Assembly (NCBI GenBank): GCA_013397115.1
Contig: VWZW01001404.1
Coordinates: 310,001-374,000 of the forward strand
Length of the DNA: 64,000 nt
DNA from: Edolisoma coerulescens
Taxonomy: Eukaryota; Chordata; Aves; Passeriformes; Campephagidae
Direction of reading: 5' to 3'
Each line of letters begins with the position of its first letter. Within the stretch, counting starts at the first letter, position 1. The notes beneath the pieces are model-generated. The model searched no databases, was not told the DNA's origin, and worked only from the letters and a program-made list of their open reading frames with translations. A program made the position numbers and the translations under genes. Below, one piece after another: positions 37,418 through 48,541 of the stretch.

Positions 37418-38081
37418 TATATTTTGAGCTTGGATGGGCCTAATAGTTTAGTCACCATGTCAAGCATCAGTAAAACTTCATTCTGTCAGCAGTAGACTTA
37501 CAGTGTGCCACTACATTTTAAAATGAAGAGTTGGCGTGAACTCTGTAAACCATAACCTCAGGCTCTTCCTGGAACTGTGATACACCCACGCCATGCAGCC
37601 TTCACTGAATATCGTGTTAACACTCCTCCCCCATGCACGGCTGTTGTACTGTATGTGAACAGCAACAGTCAAATATAAGACTAAGAGCCAGCTGCACCCT
37701 ATTATTCCGTTCACTTGCAGATTTGCATACTTACCAAATATTCCTTCAGTGGGATAGTTGTTATTTCTAGTATTTTACTTAGCACCAGTACAGAATTTCT
37801 CGCTAAAATAGGTTTTTATCAGAAAGGGCATTTATTTCTTGAAAAGGCATTGGATCGCAGATATATATTACTTCCAATGAATTTCCACTGAAGAACAAGG
37901 GAATTTGGCTTAGAATTTCAGAGACTGAAGTTTTAAGGCAGCTCCATCGTGTGCACTGGTTAAAGTTTGGGAATGTCAAAACTTCCAAGGAGCATTCATA
38001 CAGAATTGAGAACCAGAATCTTAGAAGCCCCTTGCTAAATTTAAAAAAAAAAATTCTGTTGCTTGAATGTTTGTGAAACCG
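37418..38081. other. Non-coding stretch, no gene seen
   Basis: Short open frames on the minus strand (61-67 codons) only. No recognised feature. Confidence 0.65.
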
Positions 38082-38120
38082 TTTTTTTTTTTTTTTTTTT
38101 CTTTTTCTTTTTTTTTTTTC
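38082..38120 (+). repeat. Long T tract with C interruptions
   Basis: Nineteen T, then ctttttc, then thirteen T and a C, followed by taaaag. It is pyrimidine-only over about 39 bases. It ends in a splice-acceptor-like context (tttctaaaag), but no exon is recognised after it. Confidence 0.9.
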
Positions 38121-39389
38121 TAAAAGTGTAGTGGGCTTGGGACCTCATTCTCTGCTTCAGCTTCGGGAATGAAAATCAATTGTTTGCAAGACCTCTACTT
38201 CTAGGCCAGGAAAAGATTCATTTTCTGACTGGTGGGGCATAAACTGAAACCAAAAATGTTGCTAAAATCCCTCAGAGTGTACCCTGGGAGCAATGAAGTT
38301 TGCTAGATTACATAGATATACACATTACATTACTATACTACAGCAGTACTGTAAGTTACATTATAAAGTCAAGGCACTTCCTGTAGCAAAACAACTTTTT
38401 TTTTCTTCTTTCATATATCAGAACAAAAAGAATCTGCAGATTCCAGGGATTTATCACTTTCAAGGCAATGACATATCTTTCAGCACTGAGACCAGTGGTA
38501 GCCAGGGTTACTTTTACTTATTTCCTTTCTTTTAGGGGACTGCTAAAGATACACATACAGTGACGGCCTGGACATTACACCGGCTCTTAGAGCTACCATT
38601 GCAGCTGGTAGGAGCCACAACAGAACTAATCACTGCCAGCTTATATCTGGTCAAACCCCATGGGATTTAATTTGACCACTAATATAGAGGTTTTTTTCTT
38701 AGAAAGATATTAGAAAATAAAAGGGCTGGGGATAAGTAAAATTTAAAGGAAAGCAACAGCAATAAAAAGGTGAAACTATGAAGAAGAAAAAGTGAGAGAA
38801 AAAGAGTAGGGGGAAGAGAAAACAGGTCCCAGTGAAAAAATAAAATAGCACTGTTATAAGGTAAATCAGCTACCTGTGACTCCCTAATTGACAAGATAGT
38901 CACATCTATCCCTACAGATAATGCCTCACTTTTTAAAAAATGGAGTTGGGCTTGATTAAGTTAATTGCTCTAGGGGCTGAAATGAATGAAGGATAGAGGT
39001 GGCTTGAGAGAAGTAAAAATAAGGATTCAGTATATTACAGCATATGTACGGAGGAGGGAAAGGGCAAGAGGAGACTCTGCAGCATCATCTGTAAGGGATC
39101 ATGCACTTTGCCAAGTGCTGTTAATGAGAAAGCTGCAGTCTCCCTTGACTCCTTGCTAAACCCAAACCAATCCTGGCAGGAATATGGTAAAGGCACTGAG
39201 CTCTGTTGCATAGTCATTAGAATCAGATCACAATAATATCGTTGTATCAATACATCCATTCTGCTAAATAGTGCAAGGAAATAGGAAGTGATGGGACTTG
39301 TGAAATAGAATTCCCTTGTCCTACAAGTACACTAAGGAAGAATTGTTCACCCTGAAGCAGTGTTGAAGGCCTGCAGTTTCTGTGTGATC
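38121..39389. other. Non-coding stretch, purine-rich near 38700-38830
   Basis: A purine-rich section (gaagaagaaaaagtgagag and neighbours) gives a Leu/Phe/Ser-rich minus-strand frame that is a composition artefact. Nothing else is recognised. Confidence 0.6.
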
Positions 39390-39790
39390 AGATTAATGTG
39401 AGTATGGCTCAAGACCTGGAGAACACTTTAGACACATGCATGCATACCACACCCATGGCACACTGCTGGGAATTACACGGCCACAGGAGCCCAACTGCCT
39501 GCTTGGAGAATGGGAAACAAAGGTCACTAATAATACAAGAGCTCTCCTGCCTGTGGGAGTGGCAGCTCACCAAACATGGCCTCCAGAGGGACGACCCAGG
39601 GAAGATGCCCAGCCTGTCTCAACTATGATGCCTCCAAGCCAAGAAGCTGCAGCCGGCCTTTCCAGAGCAAGAGTCAGACTTCCACGGGCTGATTCATGTT
39701 CTGGAGTTGTCTGCCCCTCCTCAATGACTGCAGAAAGAGCCCACCATCTGACACATCATTTTTGGCTTATTTTTGGCAATCAGTAAAAGG
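39390..39790 (+). mobile_element. Possible decayed LTR or other dispersed repeat
   Basis: A block of clearly higher GC content and different texture from its flanks contains phrases such as atggcctccagagggacgac, gaagatgcccagcctgtctc and catttttggcttatttttgg. It resembles what I remember of songbird ERV long terminal repeats, but I cannot align it and see no defined TG...CA ends. Open frames of 76 and 116 codons cross it without viral protein features. It could equally be a unique GC-rich patch. Confidence 0.35.
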
Positions 39791-42700
39791 CTTTATGGAA
39801 GAATTAATCACAGGAGAAACCTTGCACTGAGTAATGATAAATTGACTCAGATTAAGTGAAACAAATCTATGGATAAAGTTTTTAACTCAAGAAAAAGACA
39901 GTGGAAAATTAAGGTAATTAGTGAGTGATGTCCACTGGACTGAAAAACTCAGAGCTTCATATGTGAGGCCTTGAATTTCTTTGTCAAATTTATGAACTTT
40001 CCTGTCATTCATTAGTCAAACAAGGATAAAACCCTGTTACATATAACATATCTGAGAAGAGATATTAGAGGTAAGCAGAGATTCCACAGACAACTGAAAA
40101 AAAGACGGAATATACATATCTTGAGAAATATATACATATGGAAGGTGAGAAATTGAAGGGACAAAATACTGACAAAGTGTAGCTGAGTTACATACAACAG
40201 CAAAACTTAAGACAAATAACATATAAGCATGAAGAGATAAAGGAAAGGAAAAAAGAGTTCCTCATCACTGACACTGGAGTAGAAATTAAACGATCTAGAT
40301 AAAGCCCAGGTAGAAAAGGAATATTTTGTCCCAGTTTTCAATAAAATCAATGCTGAAAGGGAAGAGGTGAAGAAAGCAAGGCAAAGAGAAAGGAAAGCAT
40401 TGCAATTAAAATTATGTCAGACAGACACAGAACTCAGAATTCAACCTGAAGAAGGCACAGAAAGGAGAGAAACAATCCAAAATATCCAAAGAGCTGACAC
40501 AAGGAATTCTCAGTCTAATGTCTGGGATTTTAAAGGACTTGATCAAATCAGGAAATACATGAGGAAAGACCAGCAAACAAGCCAGTAATATTTAAGAAGG
40601 AAAAATTAGAGGTCCATTGGTGGGATTGTGCATTGCTTATAATGCAGTTAGAAGGAAATAATAATTTTCCAAGGAAATATATTGAAAATTGCATAAATGT
40701 AGTAACAGATTACCAAAAAATATTTTTTAAATTAACCGCATATTTCTTCCTTGGTTTTTTTATTTAAAAGAAAATTCAGTTTTAATCTAAGATATAGCTG
40801 ATGTAGCCCATTTACCTGAATTTTGCCAAATAATTTAATCTTCCTTTACACTGGCTGTTAGATAACAAAGAAGCTGAGTTTTAGCTAAAATTGTACAGTA
40901 CAGAAAAAAATGGAGACAAGTAGGAGACAGCAGCAGTTTGTATTGAGGGTCATACGTGTATTTCAGGGACAATATTCTTAAAGATTCTTGAAAACCTGTG
41001 AGATCAAATGATTGAAAGCTTTCACAAACAACAGCACAAAATGTAGGAAGCCACAAGTGCAGTTTGGGTGCTGACATAAAACTGGGAGACACAATCACTA
41101 TGAAAGAGAACTGGATTACCACACAGTAGAAATGTTATATTGACCCAGAGGACTGAGCTAATAGAAATTCATGAATTACCTAATTAATACAACATATGGA
41201 AGCTCCTGCAATTGCAGGTTCATAACAAGAATAATTCCTATAATTCAAGAGCTCTTAGATGTTAGTGACAGCAAAGAGGAAATAGAGTGTGATCATCTCA
41301 GTATTGATCAATCAGGGATTTATCTGACCTAACTTCAGATGTCTACAGTATAGACATATTTCCCCTCACTCCTCAACCCAGACTGCTTCTGCAGTAAAAG
41401 GGGACAAACAGGCACTTCCAGACAGTATTGATCTGACCTTTTTCAGACCTTTACTTCAGAATGAGATGAATCACTTATTTCTCTCTATTGATTATGAAAG
41501 ACATCTAGACAAGTGCATGAGTTTGAGATGTCTACACTGTGAATAAGCTTGTAATGAACTAAGTAAGTAAGGCCAATATGAGAAAGATAAATGCAATATT
41601 CAGTTATGTTACCCTAGATCTTTCTCTGGAGCAAAGAAATTTTTTTCTTTTACTAAGCAGCATACAAAACTTTATCTGGAATACTGTGTAAAATCTTAGT
41701 AATTCACATTCCAGGAAAATACGTTAAAGCTGTTCATAAAGAAGGGATAATGGAATGATCTGGAAAAAGGGAAGACTATTTGATTAGTAAAACACAACCT
41801 AGGATGAAATATGAATGCCCTCTCCAAAGAAATGGTGATGATGATAACCAGCAAGGCAGGTTATGCTGCTGAAGCTAAAGCCTGTGGGTACCAGTATAGT
41901 TGGATAGTTCAGTTCACTCCTTTCTTGCTTTATGCTCATTGCCTCCTCATCTGCTTATTTACTTCCAGGACCTCTTTGGGAAGAAATCAACCAGTTCCAC
42001 CAAAACAGAATGTAGGAATTCTCAAGCACTCCCAGCACATATATGCCACAACCCAGAGCATGCAAGATCTATTATTTCATGCCATGGAAAAGCCAATCTG
42101 TGGGCTGCAACACAGTCCTCACACTTATAAATATGATGAACCAAACCACCCCCACAGATAAAAACAGTCGTGTTTTAGATGTACGTGAGTACCATATGGG
42201 CTATATGGTGTCAATTGGGCTCATCTGCTCCCCTGCTCTACAGAGGATTAGGCTTGAATATCAGCCAGTCTGTGTTACTTGGGCCAGGGGATTGGAGATC
42301 ATTCCGTGGGGTGGGTGTGCTGAGCAACGTAGCTGCAGCTGGTGTTGGAAGTAGGTGGCTATACCAGGGCCAAAGGAATAGCAAGGCCATGAAGAGGCTA
42401 ATGAAGGAAATGATATAGTCTCTAACCATCATGGGAATGAAGCTAAGAAACAGCTTTCCCATTGCTGTGAGGACAAGAAGCGAACCAGCTTCAAAAGGAA
42501 GCTGATGCGTTTTGTGATGCCTCCCACAGCAGAGAATGATTTTTAGGTTAGATCAGAGCTGTCATATCCTTGCTCACGAAACACCTATACTCTAGAAGAT
42601 GCTACTTTTATCTTACTAGCTAGTATTTGCCAAATGTTTCAGTGGAATTAATCAGGTACAAAATGGAGTCTGATTCACCTTTGCATAATTCTCTTAGCAA

Positions 42701-43137
42701 TGGTGTGTGGCTTTGGATCCTGTTTTCCTATATACTATGCTCCCACTTGCTAGGAAGTTTTACAAAGAGCAGTATTTTTTTTTTTACATGAAGAGCAGTC
42801 TGAGAGTTTCAAAGAGTCTCAAATGCCAAGAAATCAGCCCTCACCTAATTAAGAGCTCGTTTACTCCAAACGGAATTGCTACAGTGAGCTACAGACTGTT
42901 TCTGATCTGCTTAGAAAACACCTTTTCTGATGATGCCAGATGAAATACCACACAGAAGACTTTTTTTCAAGCAGATATACTTAGTTCTCTTTTACATGTA
43001 ATGAAGATAAAAGCTCTGTCTGCACACAGGTTTTCTGAATATCTAACCATATGCACCTGTCTACATCTATATATACACAGAGACACATATACACATGCTA
43101 TATTAGCAGTCCATAAAATAAATGAGTGAAAAATACA
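39791..43137. other. Non-coding stretch, no gene recognised
   Basis: Purine-rich around 40340-40600, where a 73-codon Lys/Arg/Glu/Gln-rich frame reflects base composition. Overlapping plus-strand frames at 41811-42418 (up to 116 codons) have no recognisable domain. No RNA gene or nameable repeat. Confidence 0.55.
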
Positions 43138-43230
43138 TGGTTTTCTTCCTTTTTTCTTTTGATTCCCTTTTTTATTTCCTTTTCACTTTTTAATTTCCTT
43201 TTCCCTATTCCTTTCTTCTCTGCTTTCTTA
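43138..43230 (+). repeat. Pyrimidine-rich tract
   Basis: About 93 bases of almost pure T and C, with repeated ttccttttc-like units and only a few G or A residues. The minus strand is the polypurine partner. It is a low-complexity region with potential to form triplex DNA. Confidence 0.8.
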
Positions 43231-43639
43231 GCCATGTTTCTTGCAACCCCACTGTAAGGAGGTACTTAAGCACACACTTAACACTGTAAAACTATTTATC
43301 ATATAGAGAGAGCACACACTTGTGCATGAATGCATCTCCCTAAACACACACAGCATTTCACATTTTCCAGCTCCTTAACAGCAGCCCTCCTTCCTTCCTC
43401 TCTTACCACATCTACATTGTTCTTCACAACATATTCCCATCAAAGCCATGTGGTGTGTTTGCAGTAACATGGAAGTATGGCCTTCCCTGCTCACACTGCA
43501 GCTTACTGAATATCCACCTTGACAGTTACAAGAATCATACAAGGCTTTGGGCTAAAACTGGTGTCAGAGCATCCCAGTGCCTTGCATTTACTGCTTGCAA
43601 TGAATACTGTCTGGGATTTACCTGCAATTGTCACGGACA

Positions 43640-43770
43640 AGCTACTACTAATGAAATCCGAGCTAGTGTTAAAAAGGAGAGGCCTCCCTTAGTTTGTTTA
43701 TCACCTCATTAGCAAAATTAATTAGCAAAAACACTTCACCATGACAATCACAAATGAATCCCCAGGCTAC
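43640..43770. promoter_or_regulatory. Candidate regulatory patch with repeated homeodomain cores
   Basis: Two copies of attagcaaaa (43709-43718 and 43722-43731) flank a TAATTA core, and gtttatcacctc lies just upstream. The surrounding sequence is unique. Tight clusters of such sites are common in developmental enhancers, but no function is shown here. Confidence 0.3.
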
Positions 43771-46700
43771 CTACCTGCAGATTTTGGGTTGAAACCTTTT
43801 CTGGAAGCACTATTTTCTCCAGAATCTGAAGTTAACTGAGGCACTAAGCCCTTTCAGGTTATAATTGTCTGTGTGCTCACAAGGATATAAGGAAGCTTTG
43901 AAAATAAATACAAGTGCTTGATGTATTCACTGCCTGCAATACTTTGCAGAGCTTCTTCAGAATTGTGCATTTCAAACACAAGGATAACATTCAGTAGTAT
44001 AAAGTCTTCAGGAATGATTAACTTCTAAATTTTGTACTCAGAAAAATATTTACAATACTCTACCGAATAAATGATAGCATGATGCTAAACCCACAAAAAC
44101 AGAGCAGAAATTATATAGATAATGGACTCTCGGGGCACCCTTAAAAGCAAAGCACAATTGCATTAAAAAAATGAAAGGAAAATTTGTAAGTAGAGTCAAG
44201 ACTCACACAGTAATACCAAACAAAAATGTGTTAATTAAATGCCAAATCAAATTGGTGCATTTTTTAACAAGATTTTAGGTCTTGCAATGATTTGCTTATT
44301 CTGCTTAACAAAAGGAGAAGAGTTTCACAGCATGGGAGCTGAGAAGAGAAACACCCTACAACCGACATCATCTATTTAACAAACAGAGCTGAGAAAAGAG
44401 TTTTTATTCAGCTAATAAATAGGTATTGTTTTCTTTAAGTACTGGTGAATGTGCACCAGAAACAAAGAGAAAATATTTCAGTTTTACTATCTTATTTCCA
44501 GTCCCTTGCCATTTTTTTCTGTTCCAAAAATTTTGGCAGCTGCTAAGCAGCCAGCAAATGCAAGCGAGTGACGTTCCAGAGAACGGGATGACCTTGCCAC
44601 CAGTAAATCCATGTGGACAGGTTGGAAGAAAGCTCATGTCTACAGGGCAAGACAGACAGATGACAGTTTTTTCCCAGGGTAAGACAACTCACTTGGTGGA
44701 CACAACAGACAATCTGGCTACTGCATCTGTAATCCAGATGGTCATTAGTATTTGAGAATGGCTCACTATTACTGAGCCCAGTCTAGTTCATTTAATGTAG
44801 ATGACCTTCTTTGCATCACCTCCAAACCAGACAGTCACTTTTTGCCTAGAGGACCCCCAGCTTTAAATATGATGAGCATTAAAGAACACTACTGCATGCA
44901 GATCCAGGCATTTAATATGTGCTGGTATTTGTGCAGTTGATAAAATATACATCAGGAAAAATACACTGTATTTTCAGACATGCTAACACACTCCATGGCA
45001 AGTTTCCTGTGTGCATAACTTGGGTATAGCAAGGGGCTTTTTGTTTTGCTTTGTTTTTTTGTGAAACCATTTGAAGTTCAGATTTTCAACAGATAAAAAT
45101 GGGCAGAGTTTCTCGAAGATTATCAGCTGAAAACCTGAATCTTAAAGCTCTACTTTAAAAAGAATGCAGAGAGCAAGCTTTCAGAGGACTGTAAGAACAA
45201 ATATGAAAAGACTGGATGCAAAACAGAACCCAGTCTTTTCTTGTTGTTTTGATCATTACTATTTGAAATTAAAATATGTATGATGTTTTGGGCAAATAAT
45301 GTATTAGAAGATTTGGGAAGGGACTAAAACAAAATTTACCTCAACCTGTCCTGTTAATAGTTTTCTTTGTACATAAGTAGAAACACATTTGGAGACTAAA
45401 AATCCGAAATACTTTTTCTTTGTTTTCCACTGATTTACAGTTCACCTGAACACTACAAGTATCTCAGCAGATTTGAGAGTGTACCCTCAAAACACTTTCT
45501 TTATTTCTGTAAGCGTTTATATAAGTTTTTCTCCATCGAGATGGGAGATTTAAAAAAATAAATAGTTGTATCTGGGTCAGTGTTTACAGTTCACAGCCCA
45601 GACTTACCAGAGAGATGTTGCAGATGTCCAGAAGGTGATATTCATCTGAAGAATAAGGTGACACAGTGTCCTACAATGGATATCCAAAAATTGAGATCTT
45701 TGTGTTTGCCACTTAATTAAATAGTGCTACTCACTGAATTTAAGTGAAACACCATAGTGTGGATAGAACTCTTGGGAAGAATACGAGTAATTTGCTTTCA
45801 GTCCTTATAGATTTTCAGGATGACTTGGGACAGGTGTCATAAGGTATTGAAAGATATTTTTGTGACTAAGATTTACGGTGGATTTACATAGAATTCAAGA
45901 CACCTAAACAACTAAGATGTATCTCCAAGGATGTATTTAGGCTGATTAGAAAGGCTTAAGCCTGACTTTAAGAACTGTAAAACTTCAACCATTTGGATTA
46001 TATGAGAAGTGAGTAAATGCTACATTATTTGCATGAGAAGGGTATAAACTCTCAGTTGCATCCCTAGCTGTGATGGCTGCTCCACTGCGGTTCACTGAAT
46101 GGCTGCAGTGACACACAGGCAGCTGAATACCAAAACAGCTCTGTTAGCTGATCCTACCACACCCTTGAAAACGACACAAGGCATCTTATTTAGCCCAAAA
46201 TCAAGCTAGTGGTAGTCTTCTCCATTTTAAGCAATTGATTTTTATCCAGAAAATTGGTCACACTCTTTTCAATCTACAGATTTAAAATTACTTCTGCCTC
46301 TACGCAGAAGAAATCTCACCTGATTATACACTGGTCTTACTCTGTCCTTCCTGTTGAAAGTGGGCCACTAGCCAAAGGCATGAAAGATTCATGGTACTGG
46401 AGAGAGGAAGAAGAAACAAAAAGGATCTGGATTTATAGCCCACTGCCAGGAAAAACCTGGAAATTAGGTGTCCTAAGTTTTAATGTTAATTCTTTCAGGG
46501 ATGTCAGGGATGGCAAATGTTTTTTCATCTAATGAGTCTTTGGATGCTTGAATAGTGTAGTAAGAAGTCTAAATGCAGCTCCATATCTCAGTTAACCCTC
46601 TCTACAAAGCAAGAACACTTCTCCTGCCCTTTATCCATCCTGACATATATTAACTTTTTCAGAATGGGAATTTTCAGGCAAGGACAGCTCTCTGTAAAAC

Positions 46701-46833
46701 CCATGTGGAAAGAGTTCCATGTAATGAGGCCTGTTGTATACCAAAGACACCTTTTTCTCAGCTGCAGACTCACATACCTCACCATTCGACGCCCTAGAAC
46801 TAAATCTCTCTATATACCTAATATCTGTTCTAG
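43771..46833. other. Non-coding stretch with one minus-strand splice-like segment
   Basis: No gene is recognised. Open frames reach 109 codons (44426-44755, plus) without domains. A short minus-strand segment at 45608-45645 with strong splice-site context is treated under findings. Confidence 0.6.
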
Positions 46834-46858
46834 AAAAAAAAAAAAAAAAAAAAAAAAA
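46834..46858 (+). repeat. A25 homopolymer tract
   Basis: Twenty-five consecutive A residues, followed by ccaaaaaaacaaacaaccc. It is the longest homopolymer in the window. It sits immediately before a GC-rich block, but it is not preceded by a recognisable retroposed body. Confidence 0.92.
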
Positions 46859-46914
46859 CCAAAAAAACAAACAACCCAAAAACTAGGCAGAAAATGGGGA
46901 CTGTAGTTACCTAC

Positions 46915-47330
46915 TGTGTTGACAGCCCTGTTCCCAGCAAAGCCGTGCCGCGCAGCAGCACAGCTGCCACCTCCCCGCGTCAGCTGGGCTCATTGTCAGG
47001 CAGGAATGCCCCGGGAGGCACAGCTGATGTTTGTGTCCTGCACAGATGGGCGCTTCCCTTCCTGCCCTGGTGTTTGCTGGAGTCCCGAGCAGGGGCTGCT
47101 GCGGGGTGGAGCTGAACCATCTTGTCCCCCAGCCATCCTTGTCCTCTACCATCCTTCTCCAGTGCCCTTCAGCGGGGGAGCTCTGCTGCCTTTCTCCGTT
47201 GGACACTGGCACTAGGGTGACCTCTGCAGCCTTGAATTCCTTTGCAACAGGCACCAAAGCCCCTTTTACATTCTTACAGGGTCAGTTCAGAAAGCCCCAG
47301 CAGCAAGACAAGGACATTCCCCAGCTGTCA
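46915..47330. other. GC-rich block with CpG sites
   Basis: About 300-400 bases are markedly richer in GC than their surroundings, with CpGs in gccgtgccgcgcagc, cctccccgcgtcag, cccgggagg and gctgcgggg. Four open frames of 73-116 codons overlap on both strands, which is expected where stops are rare, and none shows a recognised domain. The block could be a small CpG island, a decayed GC-rich repeat or an exon of an unrecognised transcript. No TATA box is identified. Confidence 0.5.
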
Positions 47331-48334
47331 GCTACATATAAGAAAAAAAAATAAAACACGACTGTTATTGAAATGAGAGAACTCCAACACGATGGATTTC
47401 ATTTCACTTCCCTTTACATCCCCGACTCCTGTCAGCATTTCTGCAGTTTCAAGAGGGGGAGCTAGTTAGCTAACAGAGTCCAGGCTGTCAGAGAAACTTC
47501 CCTTGGCAGCAGCCCACAGCTTTCAGATTTTAAGCGAAGCAGAATGAAAACGGAGTTCACAGCTTCAGCTCATCCCCAAGAAGCACTTTGTACGGCATTG
47601 CTGCTCCTGCTTTCCCCATAAACCTAACTGATTATTGAAGATATCACATAGACACAGCATGAAAGCTGATTATGTCTTGACAAGCGAAAAAACATAAACA
47701 GAATTTTTAATCATGAGACACACAAATGAGCTTGTAAAAAGCTTACGAATGTATAATATACAGATCTAAATAACCCAGGGAATATACCCTTACATACAGA
47801 ATGACCTGTGACTGAAATTTTTGCATCAAAGATTTTAACACAGTACATAATTTCCCATAAGAAATGTCAGGGAAGGAAAGTCACTCATATCTATTCAGAC
47901 AAGAACTTTTCTTCTAGCAAAATGAAAGGCATTCATTTGTCCTTAAGAAACATGGAGGAGTCCTGGGCCTTTGCAGAATCTTCTACCAGTTAGCTCATTA
48001 TGTGGAACAGCAAGTAACTTTTACAGCTCTCGCTGTCTCTGAGTTTTCATAACAAAGCTCAAACATAGTCCCTTTGTGTGGTTTATCTCTCCATTTGCTA
48101 TTCTTCTTCCTTAGTTGTACGCTCCCCACCCACGCACACACCTGTGTGCTCATCTGCCTTTGGAGGTGCTGTCAGTGGCACAGCCCTGACTGCTGCTCCC
48201 TGGGCAAGCACTCACACAAGCGTGCAGCACGGGCCAAGGGCTGCTGTAACTCCTGTAAGAGCTTGCTGTCAAATAGCATGCAAGGTTTTGTGCAAGATCG
48301 CTCTTCCACTGTGCCTTTTTCTTTTTTTCCTTAG
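47331..48334. other. Non-coding stretch, no gene seen
   Basis: The part at 47480-47720 is unique and lacks homopolymers, with words such as gctagttagctaacag and ttttaatcatgagac, so it is a weak enhancer candidate. The upstream half of a 155-codon open frame (48078-48334) has no recognised domain. Confidence 0.5.
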
Positions 48335-48541
48335 ATATACTGTTTTAATTGAAAACAATGTGGCAAAATTGCCGGTTGTTACTTCAATGGCTGGAAGTCT
48401 CCAGCAGGCTACAAGTGTTATGCTGCGTTTGCCCCATTCACCTCTATCAAGCCAGGCAGTCCAAATGGCAAATAATTTCTATAAGCCCTTTTCCCCACCA
48501 AGGTCTCATTCTAAAAATTTAGGCCTGGCAACAGTGGAGAT
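48335..48541 (+). other. Candidate exon (207 nt, phase 2-2), unrecognised
   Basis: A strong pyrimidine-rich acceptor (gtgcctttttctttttttcc followed by ttag) and a consensus donor (gat then gtaagt) bracket 207 bases, exactly 69 codons. Only one of the three plus frames is open across it. In that frame the exon begins with the third base of a codon and ends after two bases, so skipping or including it would preserve reading frame. The peptide begins YTVLIENNVAKL and includes SLQQATSVMLRLPHSPLSSQ. It has no domain that I recognise. Pseudo-exons of this kind are common in long introns, so it may not be spliced in nature. Confidence 0.3.

Noticed and set aside
40367..40588. Lys/Arg/Glu/Gln-rich 73-codon frame resembling a coiled coil
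   Set aside because: It reflects purine-rich base composition and has no continuation, splice context or known family match.
46834..47330. Processed pseudogene with poly-A tail
   Set aside because: The A tract lies at the wrong end relative to the GC-rich block for a plus-strand insertion, and a minus-strand insertion would leave T rather than A there. No coding similarity was found.
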